A stretch of DNA of 12,110 bases from Anaerolineae bacterium (GTDB lineage Bacteria; Chloroflexota; Anaerolineae; 4572-78; J111), in the NCBI GenBank assembly GCA_020433785.1, contig JAGRCC010000771.1, positions 1 to 12,110 on the forward strand. The letters run 5' to 3'. Under the pieces are notes generated by a model. That model searched no databases. It was not told where the DNA came from and saw only the letters and a list, made by a program, of their open reading frames with translations. This document shows, in pieces, positions 1 to 6,112 of this stretch; position 1 is the first letter of the stretch; the number at the start of each line of letters is the position of its first letter. A program made the translations under genes and the position numbers.

Positions 1-317
1 GCCCTGATGGCCGCTGGATCGTCTCAGCGTCCCTTGATCACACCATGAAGGTGTGGAATGTGGAGAGTGGACGAGCAATACGGACCTTGGAGGGACATAC
101 GGGTAGTGTGAACGGCTGTGCCGTTAGCCCCAATGGCCGCTGGATCGTCTCGGTGTCATATGATACGACCTTGAAGGTGTGGGAGCTGCGGACAGGGCAA
201 TGTTTGACCACGCTGGCCGTTGAAGGGTCTCTAGCTCGTTGCACCTGGCACCCGGACAGTCAGCGGCTGGTGGCCGTTGGGGCCGGCGGTGTTTATTTTT
301 TGCGGTTTGTGGTTTAG
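1..317 (+). CDS. WD40 repeat protein, C-terminal fragment (5' end outside window)
   Basis: The reading frame is open from the left edge (codons start at position 3) and ends at TAG 315-317. It encodes beta-propeller blades of the WD40 family. Two units are clear, each with an S-P-[DN]-G-R-W-I-V-S core followed by a K-V-W strand end, and a G-H-T-G turn lies between them. A third, degenerate blade follows (H-P-D-S-Q-R-L) and the protein ends in a hydrophobic strand, as expected where the last strand closes a propeller. The blade period is 126 bases (42 codons), and a 19-base core is repeated exactly at 7-25 and 133-151, so the blades have duplicated recently or are kept alike by conversion. WD40 domains are protein-interaction scaffolds. 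In Chloroflexota and cyanobacteria, near-identical blades like these often follow NB-ARC/STAND ATPase or kinase domains, but that part lies outside the window, so no specific role can be given. Confidence 0.9.
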   Translation, partial: PDGRWIVSASLDHTMKVWNVESGRAIRTLEGHTGSVNGCAVSPNGRWIVSVSYDTTLKVWELRTGQCLTTLAVEGSLARCTWHPDSQRLVAVGAGGVYFLRFVV

Positions 318-326
318 ATGAAACCA

Positions 327-398
327 GCGGCCAGGAGCGACAAAGCTTGCTTTGTCATCCACCATCAGGTCAAAGTAAACTTTGACGCTCCTGGTCGT
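327..398. repeat. Compact palindromic element: outer stem enclosing two hairpins
   Basis: Ten bases after the WD40 stop lies a three-way-junction structure. The outer arms CCAGGAGCG (331-339) and CGCTCCTGG (386-394) are perfectly complementary. The stem can extend outward to 327 and 398 with two G-C and two G-U pairs. Inside are two perfect 8-bp palindromic hairpins, GACAAAGC/GCTTTGTC (339-356) and GTCAAAGT/ACTTTGAC (369-386). The hairpins share their boundary bases with the outer stem. It could act as a 3' mRNA stabiliser or terminator for the WD40 gene (there is no clear U-tract), or be a dispersed REP/MITE-like element. The pairing is read directly from the sequence; the role is not established. 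Confidence 0.75.
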
Positions 399-477
399 TA
401 CAGGAGAACACGCTGATAAAAATGTTGCCGGCTCAACCCAACCTACTTTACTACACCTGTTTTCAACAGAACGCTTG

Positions 478-663
478 GTAGGGGCTACGGCAACGGACCA
501 TCCGTGCGCAACAGGTTATCCAATGACGTTGCCTCGCCCGAGGTCGGGGGCTGTGGTATAGGGTTACAACCACCAGGCCGATCGTCCGGCGGGCGAGCGA
601 GGCAATCGGATTGGGGTATTGTGTTCCCCCACCGCCGCTCGGGCTGATTGCCGTCGCCCCTAC
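478..663. repeat. MITE-like element, 186 bp, with 16-bp terminal inverted repeats
   Basis: The ends are inverted copies of each other. Bases 478-493 (GTAGGGGCTACGGCAA) match the reverse complement of 648-663 (GTAGGGGCGACGGCAA) at 15 of 16 positions. A second, internal inverted pair lies at 520-537 and 597-614 (14 of 18 positions, including the 9-base arm TTGCCTCGC), so the whole element could fold into a long imperfect hairpin. It has no convincing coding capacity and no obvious target-site duplication at its borders. This is the structure expected of a non-autonomous miniature inverted-repeat element or a large REP-type repeat. No related transposase is in the window. Confidence 0.6.
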
Positions 664-734
664 GACATCTGACAATTATGAATGATGAAGGGTGAATTAT
701 GAAGATGGCGAGATGGTGGATGTGACCTTATTTA

Positions 735-765
735 CCTACTCCCTACTGCCTACCCCCTACCCCCA
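735..765. repeat. Heptamer tandem repeat tract, CCTACYC type
   Basis: Four consecutive 7-base units (CCTACTC, CCTACTG, CCTACCC, CCTACCC) occupy 735-762, followed by CCA. Bases 744-767 are almost identical (one mismatch) to 3361-3384 after the large copper lipoprotein gene. Both belong to the same heptamer family as the tract at 9193-9227. Short tandemly repeated heptamers are known in cyanobacterial intergenic DNA; assigning this tract to an equivalent Chloroflexota family is inference. Confidence 0.75.
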
Positions 766-812
766 TTTTATCACATCTTTTATGTCCCTGACAATCGGCC
801 AGACTCGGCGTC

Positions 813-841
813 TTGACAATTTTATCGCCTGTCGTTATAGT
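813..841 (+). promoter_or_regulatory. Near-consensus sigma70-type promoter
   Basis: A perfect -35 box TTGACA (813-818), a 17-base spacer and a -10 box TATAGT (836-841, five of six consensus bases) give a near-ideal housekeeping promoter. Transcription would start around 847-849, only a few bases before the ATG at 852. The TTG at 813 could be misread as a start codon of the downstream gene, but it is the -35 box. Confidence 0.75.
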
Positions 842-851
842 CCTATTACTG

Positions 852-1283
852 ATGAATCGTTTTGCCCGAATTGCCGCGAAATTCATTTACGGTCTGTTCA
901 TTGTGTGGCTGGGTGTATTAGCCCCGCTCATCTTTTTTGATGTGCGGGCGACCCATCACCACATCCAGCCCTATCGCTTGGCCCTGTTTGCCGCCCCGGC
1001 CTGGCCCCGCGCACTGACCACGAAGGATGTAGCCTCCCCGCTTATCCGGCCGCTCAAGCCGCGATTCAACCTGCAACAAGATTTCATCGCCCCGACCAAC
1101 GCTTTCTCCGGCCTGGCTCATTTATTACAGTCGAGCCTGGGCCAGCTTTATCTGATAGCGGCTGCTGCCGGCCTGCTGCGCTTGCTGTTCGGCCCCTTAA
1201 ATGGGACAGCCCAACCGGCCGGCGCTTCGGCCGATTTGCCATTGCCTAAAAAACCACCCCGCCTGGCCTGGCCTCAAATCTAA
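852..1283 (+). CDS. Small membrane protein with two TM segments, unknown function
   Basis: A 143-residue protein I cannot assign to a family. After a basic N-terminus (MNRFARIAAK) comes a first membrane helix at about residues 11-30. It is followed by a stretch of about 65 residues that contains a His triplet near residues 35-37 and no strong hydrophobic segment. A second helix lies at about 96-116, and the C-terminal tail is Pro- and Lys-rich. The positive-inside rule would place both termini in the cytoplasm and the His-bearing loop outside. The frame extends upstream to a TTG at 813, but that codon is the -35 box of the promoter, so I chose the ATG at 852. No Shine-Dalgarno sequence precedes this ATG and the predicted transcript begins only a few bases before it, so translation is probably leaderless. 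It lies upstream of the copper cluster in the same direction but is separated by 203 bases containing another candidate promoter, so a shared function is not shown. Confidence 0.6.
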   Translation: MNRFARIAAKFIYGLFIVWLGVLAPLIFFDVRATHHHIQPYRLALFAAPAWPRALTTKDVASPLIRPLKPRFNLQQDFIAPTNAFSGLAHLLQSSLGQLYLIAAAAGLLRLLFGPLNGTAQPAGASADLPLPKKPPRLAWPQI

Positions 1284-1371
1284 CATTTTATCCCACACCT
1301 TTAACGTTGACCCGGTAGACCTGTGCAGCCACCTGGACTACACGCTGCCACCGGCTACCCAAAACTAACCT

Positions 1372-1399
1372 ATGACAACTTTGTCCTTCAACCTATGAT
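1372..1399 (+). promoter_or_regulatory. Candidate promoter of the copper cluster, overlapping a direct repeat
   Basis: ATGACA (1372-1377, five of six -35 consensus bases), a 16-base spacer and TATGAT (1394-1399, five of six -10 bases) form a plausible sigma70-type promoter about 90 bases before the first copper gene. The two boxes fall in two exact copies of AACCTATGA (1367-1375 and 1390-1398), spaced 23 bases (about two helical turns). This could be a regulator half-site pair or a by-product of the promoter boxes. The leader would be about 80 bases long. Confidence 0.4.
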
Positions 1400-1445
1400 T
1401 GGGGAAAATCTGGTTTATGGCCTTAAATAAGGGGCTCAGGACGAT

Positions 1446-1470
1446 CGACTAGTCGTCAAAAACCGGTTTT
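1446..1470. promoter_or_regulatory. Two adjacent perfect palindromes in the leader of the copper cluster
   Basis: CGACTAGTCG (1446-1455) and AAAACCGGTTTT (1459-1470) are perfect 10-bp and 12-bp palindromes lying side by side just before the ribosome binding site (AAGGAG, 1474-1479). They could be a dyad operator or, as RNA, small hairpins close to the start codon. They do not match the CueR, CopY or CsoR operator forms I know, so no regulator is assigned. Confidence 0.35.
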
Positions 1471-1486
1471 CTCAAGGAGAACCTTC

Positions 1487-3337
1487 ATGAAAACTCAGAA
1501 ATTGCTCTTACTGATCCTATGCCTATTGGCTTTAAGTTTAATGGCTGCGCAATGCGGCGGAGCCGCCACTGTAGCTCCGCCAGAACCCCCGGCGGCAGCG
1601 CCGGGTGCGTCAGGCAGCCCGGATATCACCGTCTCGGAGCCGTTTGCCAGCGCCACCATCCCCAATGGGGCGGTTTACCTGACCCTGTCGAACCCAGGTG
1701 AGGCCGATGACGCCCTGGTCAGTGTCCAGACCGAAGCCGCCGCCAGCGCGGAACTGCACGAGTCTAAAATGGATGAGAACGAGGTTATGCGCATGAGCCC
1801 GCTGTCCAAAATTGAGCTACCGGCCGGCCAATCGGTTACGCTGGCGCCAGGCGGAATGCACGTGATGCTGCTGGGCCTAAAGGACGGCATCGCCGTTGGC
1901 GATAAAATTAATCTGACCCTCAACTTTGAACATGCCGCGCCCCAAACCATCGCCGTGGACGTAACCGAGGGCATAACCATGGCCGGCGAACACGACATGG
2001 AACACGCTGAAACGGCGATGGCCGATGAACACGACATGGAACACGCTGAAATGGCCACCAGCCAGCCGGGCGAGGCGACCGAAGGTGACATGGCGGCCAT
2101 GGACCACTCCGAACACGACGCCGAGGCCTCAACCTCGACCGAACACGACCATGATGAAACCGGCGACCCGGCCCTGGCCACAGCCAGCGCGCCTCAACCG
2201 CAGGTTTTTCAGGTGGGGCTGGCCACCTACCTGCTGGACACGGCCGGCTTGCACGCGATAGATGAGCGCCTCAACGGCCAGGGCCAAATTGAGGCGGGCG
2301 ATGCCGGCCTGGTCAGCCGGGTTAACCAGGTGGTCGCCGTCACCGATTGGCCGGCAGACCTCAACCCCCAGGCTGACCAGTTGCAGTCGGTTCTGACCCA
2401 ATACGCCGACGCCCTGGGCAACGACGATCTGGCCGCGGCCAAACCCCTGGCCACCGAGGCCCACGAGGCCCAGCACGATCTATCGCACGCGGTTCAAAGT
2501 TGGCCGGGGACGATGGAAGGCGACAGCGGGCCGGATCAGTCCTTCCAGATGGCGGCGGCGGCCTACTTGCTGGACACGGCCGGCTTGCACGCCATGGACG
2601 AGCGTCTCAACGGCCAGGGCCAAATTGAGGCGGGCGACGCCGGTGTGGTCAACCGGGTCAACCGGATCGTGGCCGTCACCGATTGGCCGGCGGACCTTAA
2701 CCCCCAGGCTGAACAGTTGCAGACGGTTCTAGCCCAATACGCCGACGCCCTGAGCAACGATGATCTGGACACAGCCAAACGCCTGGCCGCCGAAACGCAC
2801 CAGGTCCAGCACACTCTGTCTCAGGCGATCGAAGCGTGGCTGGCCAATACCCCGGCTCACGCTGACATGATGAACGACAATGAACAAAGCCGGCAGTTCC
2901 AGGTCACAGTGGCAGCCTACCTCATGGATATGGCCGGCTTCCACGCGCTGGATGAGCGCCTCAACGACCAGGGCCAAATTGAGGCGGGCGACGCCGGTAT
3001 GGTTAACCGGGTTAACCGCGTATTGGCGGTGGTAGCGTGGCCGGCGGAACTCAAGGCGCAGGCCGAACAATTGGAGTCGGTTCTGGCCCAATACGCCGAC
3101 GCCCTGGGCAACGATGATCTGGACACGGCCCAACCCCTGGCCACCGAGGCCCACGAGGCCCAGCACGATCTGTCTCACGCTATCGGCAGTTGGCTCGGTG
3201 GAGACGACGAACACGGCGAAACCCACGAACACGACGCGGCATCTGAGCACGACGAATCCGAGACCCACGAACACGATGAGGCACCTGACCACAGTGAAAC
3301 CGGGTCGCACGAACACAACGAAGAGTCGGACAATTAA
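1487..3337 (+). CDS. PCu(A)C copper chaperone domain fused to a triplicated novel His-containing domain; putative lipoprotein
   Basis: 616 residues, starting at ATG 1487, 7 bases after AAGGAG. The N-terminus is a signal peptide ending MAAQC (Cys23), probably a lipoprotein anchor; Gln at -1 makes the lipobox non-canonical. Residues about 46-160 are a PCu(A)C domain with the full copper-binding pattern: H91, M95, M101-R-M103, and H125-x-M127 preceded by a P-G-G turn. The family binds Cu(I) outside the cytoplasm and, with Sco proteins, helps metallate cytochrome oxidase. Residues 162-239 form a His/Met/Asp/Glu-rich linker with EHDMEH twice in a 13-residue tandem repeat. Three repeats follow (about 240-351, 352-469, 470-572), predicted helical. 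Each has an L/F-H-A-x-D-E-R-L motif (H256, H368, H486). Each also has a late helix with His at i, i+4, i+8 (326/330/334 and 556/560/564; copy 2 has only 438/442). A 44-residue tail contains nine His. I do not recognise the repeat. Extracytoplasmic copper binding or buffering is inferred from the PCu(A)C domain, the metal-ligand richness and the CopC/CopCD neighbours. Confidence 0.85.
   Translation: MKTQKLLLLILCLLALSLMAAQCGGAATVAPPEPPAAAPGASGSPDITVSEPFASATIPNGAVYLTLSNPGEADDALVSVQTEAAASAELHESKMDENEVMRMSPLSKIELPAGQSVTLAPGGMHVMLLGLKDGIAVGDKINLTLNFEHAAPQTIAVDVTEGITMAGEHDMEHAETAMADEHDMEHAEMATSQPGEATEGDMAAMDHSEHDAEASTSTEHDHDETGDPALATASAPQPQVFQVGLATYLLDTAGLHAIDERLNGQGQIEAGDAGLVSRVNQVVAVTDWPADLNPQADQLQSVLTQYADALGNDDLAAAKPLATEAHEAQHDLSHAVQSWPGTMEGDSGPDQSFQMAAAAYLLDTAGLHAMDERLNGQGQIEAGDAGVVNRVNRIVAVTDWPADLNPQAEQLQTVLAQYADALSNDDLDTAKRLAAETHQVQHTLSQAIEAWLANTPAHADMMNDNEQSRQFQVTVAAYLMDMAGFHALDERLNDQGQIEAGDAGMVNRVNRVLAVVAWPAELKAQAEQLESVLAQYADALGNDDLDTAQPLATEAHEAQHDLSHAIGSWLGGDDEHGETHEHDAASEHDESETHEHDEAPDHSETGSHEHNEESDN
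1979..2056. repeat. 39-bp tandem duplication encoding the EHDMEH metal-ligand unit
   Basis: Two in-frame head-to-tail copies (1979-2017 and 2018-2056) differ at only a few bases. Each encodes M-A-[GD]-[DE]-H-D-M-E-H-A-E-style residues within the His/Met-rich linker. Being a multiple of three, the unit can expand or contract by slippage without breaking the frame, which would change the number of potential Cu ligands. Confidence 0.8.
2204..3202. repeat. Triplicated ~110-codon domain inside the copper lipoprotein gene
   Basis: Copies run about 2204-2539, 2540-2893 and 2894-3202. Similarity is high at DNA level and mosaic. Copies 1 and 2 share exact blocks in the first half (2232-2256 = 2568-2592, 25 bases; 2270-2301 = 2606-2637, 32 bases). 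Copies 1 and 3 share a 40-base exact block in the second half (2442-2481 = 3132-3171). This pattern points to recent duplication with gene conversion or unequal exchange among copies, rather than three old domains diverging independently. Confidence 0.85.
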
Positions 3338-3357
3338 GTTAGTCTTGCCCCCTTAAT

Positions 3358-3384
3358 CCCTACTACCTACCCCCTACCCCCATT
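3358..3384. repeat. Heptamer tandem repeat tract, CCCTACY type
   Basis: Three 7-base units (CCCTACT, ACCTACC, CCCTACC) occupy 3358-3378 in the gap between the copper lipoprotein gene and copC. The stretch 3361-3384 differs from 744-767 by one base, so this is a second copy of the same intergenic repeat. Confidence 0.7.
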
Positions 3385-3406
3385 CGGGTATCCGTGTAAC
3401 ATCAGG

Positions 3407-3421
3407 GGTTAAGATTTAACC
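3407..3421. promoter_or_regulatory. Short inverted repeat just upstream of the copC ribosome binding site
   Basis: GGTTAA (3407-3412) and TTAACC (3416-3421) are perfect inverted arms around a 3-base loop, directly before the TAAGGA that serves copC. It could be a small operator or a weak hairpin affecting copC translation. It is short enough to have arisen by chance. Confidence 0.25.
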
Positions 3422-3440
3422 GTAAGGACAGCCATAATTC

Positions 3441-4031
3441 ATGTCAAGAATAAGATTAGCGGTTTTGCTAATAAGCTTGATTACCTTAGGCGGCCTGGTG
3501 AGCCTATATCCCGCTGTGGGTCACGCCCACGCCGAATACGAACGGTCCGATCCTCCGGCAGACGCCGTTATCGCCCAGACGCCGCCGGAGGTTCAGGTCT
3601 GGTTCACCCAAGAGCTATTTCGACGCGAAGGGGCCAACGCGCTGGCCGTGTTTGGTCCGGCTGGCGGGCAAGTTGACAACGGCGACGCGCGTATTGATGA
3701 TGACGACCGGACCCACATGATCGTCTCGCTGCCAACCGGGCTGCCCGATGGCCGTTACACCGTCACGTGGCAGACCCTCTCGCTTGAAGATGGCGACTCC
3801 CACAGCGGCGAGTTTACGTTCACCGTTGACGCGAGCGCGAGTGGGACCTCGGCTACTTCGCCGGCGCAAACGTCCGTCGCCACGGCCACGCCGGCGCCCA
3901 GTCCCACGCTGCCGCCGGCGTCAACCGCGACGTCCCCGCCCCAAAGCAACCTGCCCTGCCTCGGTGGGCTGGTATTGGGGGTGCTCATGGCCGCGGCGGC
4001 CCCACGATGGCGCAAACGGGAGAACGACTAA
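3441..4031 (+). CDS. copC: CopC-family extracytoplasmic copper-binding protein with C-terminal membrane anchor
   Basis: 196 residues, ATG 3441, preceded by AAGGA at 3424-3428. A signal peptide (about 1-29, ending G-H-A) would leave His30 as the mature N-terminus (HAEYERSDPPADA), matching the CopC pattern H-A-x-x-x-x-S-x-P. In CopC proteins the N-terminal His, with a D-x-H pair near the end of the beta-sandwich, binds Cu(II). Here that pair is D119-S-H121, in E-D-G-D-S-H-S-G-E-F. The domain covers about 30-130. A Ser/Thr/Pro/Ala-rich linker (about 131-170) and a membrane helix with basic tail (about 172-196) follow, so the protein is tethered to the membrane outside the cytoplasm rather than soluble. 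Its TAA is directly followed by the ATG of the CopCD fusion, indicating co-transcription and probably translational coupling. Copper uptake, buffering or delivery is the expected role. CopC identity is firm; the direction of copper flow is not shown. Confidence 0.92.
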   Translation: MSRIRLAVLLISLITLGGLVSLYPAVGHAHAEYERSDPPADAVIAQTPPEVQVWFTQELFRREGANALAVFGPAGGQVDNGDARIDDDDRTHMIVSLPTGLPDGRYTVTWQTLSLEDGDSHSGEFTFTVDASASGTSATSPAQTSVATATPAPSPTLPPASTATSPPQSNLPCLGGLVLGVLMAAAAPRWRKREND

Positions 4032-6071
4032 ATGCGGTGGGTCAATCAGCGGCGGTCGCCCCTGACCTGGTTAAGGGTCTTGGCCGGCCTGGCGCTGCTG
4101 GTGGTGGGCGGCCGGCTGGCGGTTCCGGCCCTCGTCAGCGCCCACGCCGTGCTGGTCCGCTCCATCCCGGAGGCCGACGCCGAACTACCACAGCCGCCGC
4201 TGACCATCGACTTGTGGTTTAGTGAGGCGCTGGAGGCTGGGTTTAACCACGTCCGCCTGATAACCTCGACCGGCCAGGCAATCGCGTTGGGGCCGGTTAC
4301 GTTAGACCCGGCCGACCCGGCGCACCTGACGGTGACCGTGCCGCCGTTGGAGCCGGGCATTTACACGGCTGCCTGGCAAAACCTCTCGCGCGTGGACGGC
4401 CACGAGTGGGTGGGTTCGTTCCCGTTTACCGTGCTCAACCCTGATGGCTCGCGGCCAACCGGGGCCAGGCTGGCCCCGGAGACACCCCGGCGCGGCGATT
4501 GGCCCTCGCCCGGCGAAACCCTGGCCCGTTGGCTGGGCCTACTGGGGGGCATGCTGCTGGGTGGAGGGGCCATCTTTTGGCTAGTTGTGGTACCGGCTGC
4601 CCCGCATGACGAGTTGCCAAAGCTGGCGCGTCATTTGGTACTGCGGGCGGTGTGGTTGGCCACCCTGGCCGTGGTGGTGAGCGTCGGGCTGCAACTGCTG
4701 CTGCAAGCCGACCGGTTGGGCGGACCGGAGCAGTTACCGGACCTGGTGCTGGCCACGCGAACCGGCGCGTTGGCGCTCATTCGGGCCACGCTGGCGCTGG
4801 TCGGGCTGCTCATGATGCTCAGTCTACCCCAACCCCGCCCCCTGCACGACCCCGAGTGGTGTTTTTTCATCCAGTTGTTGATCGGCAGTGTAGCCCTCAT
4901 CTTGTTGTCTCTGCTAACCATCACCCAATCGGGGCGGGCCTGGCTGCTGGCCACGGCGGTTGTGTCCGGGCTGAGTCTGATACTGGCCGTGCTGGCGCGC
5001 CGTCAGGAAGCCGGGGGTATTGAGCGCCGGGTATGGCTCACCCTGCTGCTGCTGGCGATGGTTCTGTTACTGACCTTTTCGCTGGGCAGCCACGCCGGGG
5101 CGGTGCCGGGCAGCGCCTGGGCCATGCTGGTCGATTACCTGCACCTGTTGGCAGCGGCCACCTGGGTGGGTGGTCTCATCTTGCTGGCCGGCCTGGTCTG
5201 GCGGGCCAACGGCCTGGCGTCAGCCCACGGGCAACTGCTGCCACTGGTCCGCCGCTTCTCCTATCTGGCCGGTCTGGCGGTTTTGGGGTTGGCGGTGACC
5301 GGATTATTTAGCAGCCTGGTTCAATTACCGGCCCCGGCTGACTTAGTGGGAACGCCCTATGGTCGGGTGCTGCTGCTAAAGTTGCTGCTGGTGGGGCTGG
5401 CCTTGCTTGTCGCCTGGCTGAATAATCGACTGGTTCATCGCCGGTCTCAACCGCTCAACCAACCGGACGGGGTGCGGCGCTTCCAGCGCCTGGTGGCCGC
5501 GGAAGCCGGACTCAGTTTGGCTATTCTGGTTAGCGTGGCCATTTTAGTGCAGACCACGGCCCCGCGCGGGCTTAGCCTGGCCGCACAGGAATTCCCAGCC
5601 AATCTCCCCTTTAACCAGGTGAACCAGGTCGACGACCTCAATATTCACCTGCAAGTCTCACCTGGGCAGGTGGGGCGCAACACCTTCATCGTCCATCTGT
5701 ACCATGATGACAACTCCGCCATCGGCCAAGTCCAATTGGTCCGCCTTTTCTTCGATTATCAAGACGCCGACCTGGGACGCGCTTCGGCAGAGCTGCAAGC
5801 CAGCAGCCAGGATAATATTTTTAATACGGTCGGGGCCTACATCAATCAGAGCGGCCGGTGGACTCTGTCCGTTTACGTCCGCCGGCGGGGTCGGGATGAC
5901 ATCTTGACCGATTATAGCCTGGATGTACCGTCGCCCGGCCGTTCGGCGACCAGCACCAACCCGTGGCAGAATCCCATCCCCACATTGCCGACACAGGTGG
6001 TCATCGTTGGCGGTCTGGTTGCTCTGGGCGCTGTTCCGCTGGTATGGGGGCGTCGCTTCAAACGACCATGA
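4032..6071 (+). CDS. copCD: CopC-CopD fusion copper transport protein with C-terminal extracytoplasmic domain
   Basis: 679 residues, ATG 4032, immediately after the copC stop; GGGAG just inside the end of copC serves as ribosome binding site. After a signal segment (about 14-37), His38 starts a CopC domain (HAVLVRSIPEADA, about 38-135) with the copper pair D122-G-H124. After a linker comes a CopD-type membrane domain with about ten helices between residues 167 and 508. It includes H354 (in G-S-H-A-G) and the typical H371-L-L-A-A-A-T-W-V-G-G segment. Residues about 520-640 form an extracytoplasmic beta-rich domain like those after CopD in other fusions (YtkA/FixH-like by appearance; not confirmed). 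A final helix (about 656-674) ends in a basic tail. The arrangement resembles Bacillus YcnJ, linked to copper acquisition. With the separate CopC upstream, the cluster has two CopC copper sites. Copper import across the membrane is the likely role. Confidence 0.92.
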   Translation: MRWVNQRRSPLTWLRVLAGLALLVVGGRLAVPALVSAHAVLVRSIPEADAELPQPPLTIDLWFSEALEAGFNHVRLITSTGQAIALGPVTLDPADPAHLTVTVPPLEPGIYTAAWQNLSRVDGHEWVGSFPFTVLNPDGSRPTGARLAPETPRRGDWPSPGETLARWLGLLGGMLLGGGAIFWLVVVPAAPHDELPKLARHLVLRAVWLATLAVVVSVGLQLLLQADRLGGPEQLPDLVLATRTGALALIRATLALVGLLMMLSLPQPRPLHDPEWCFFIQLLIGSVALILLSLLTITQSGRAWLLATAVVSGLSLILAVLARRQEAGGIERRVWLTLLLLAMVLLLTFSLGSHAGAVPGSAWAMLVDYLHLLAAATWVGGLILLAGLVWRANGLASAHGQLLPLVRRFSYLAGLAVLGLAVTGLFSSLVQLPAPADLVGTPYGRVLLLKLLLVGLALLVAWLNNRLVHRRSQPLNQPDGVRRFQRLVAAEAGLSLAILVSVAILVQTTAPRGLSLAAQEFPANLPFNQVNQVDDLNIHLQVSPGQVGRNTFIVHLYHDDNSAIGQVQLVRLFFDYQDADLGRASAELQASSQDNIFNTVGAYINQSGRWTLSVYVRRRGRDDILTDYSLDVPSPGRSATSTNPWQNPIPTLPTQVVIVGGLVALGAVPLVWGRRFKRP

Positions 6072-6112
6072 TCGCTTCGGCATCAATCAGGCACACCCAT
6101 ACCATTGACAAC

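Larger units (their letters stand above)
318..851. other. Gene-free stretch rich in small repeats
   Basis: I see no supportable gene in these 534 bases. They hold the three-hairpin element (327-398), an unremarkable AT-richer spacer (399-477), the MITE-like element (478-663), an AATTATGAA-style degenerate direct repeat (about 673-705), a heptamer tract (735-765) and a promoter (813-841). The only sizeable frame here, on the - strand at 463-675, is essentially the MITE-like element read through. Confidence 0.7.

Noticed and set aside
463..675. 70-codon open frame on the - strand
   Set aside because: It coincides with the MITE-like inverted-repeat element, has low-complexity Arg/Pro/Gly-rich composition and no ribosome binding site.
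813..851. TTG start extending the small two-TM protein by 13 residues
   Set aside because: The TTG is the first base triplet of a perfect -35 box with a properly spaced -10 box; the extension would lie upstream of the transcription start.
1201..1368. 55-codon frame overlapping and running past the two-TM protein gene, possibly a frameshifted C-terminus
   Set aside because: Its first half is an alternative frame of the real gene, and the part after 1283 has no recognisable motif; a frameshift cannot be claimed without homologues.
1675..2181. 168-codon - strand frame within the copper lipoprotein gene
   Set aside because: Ser/Ala/Met-rich antisense of the His/Met/Asp-rich linker; the + strand carries the PCu(A)C domain.
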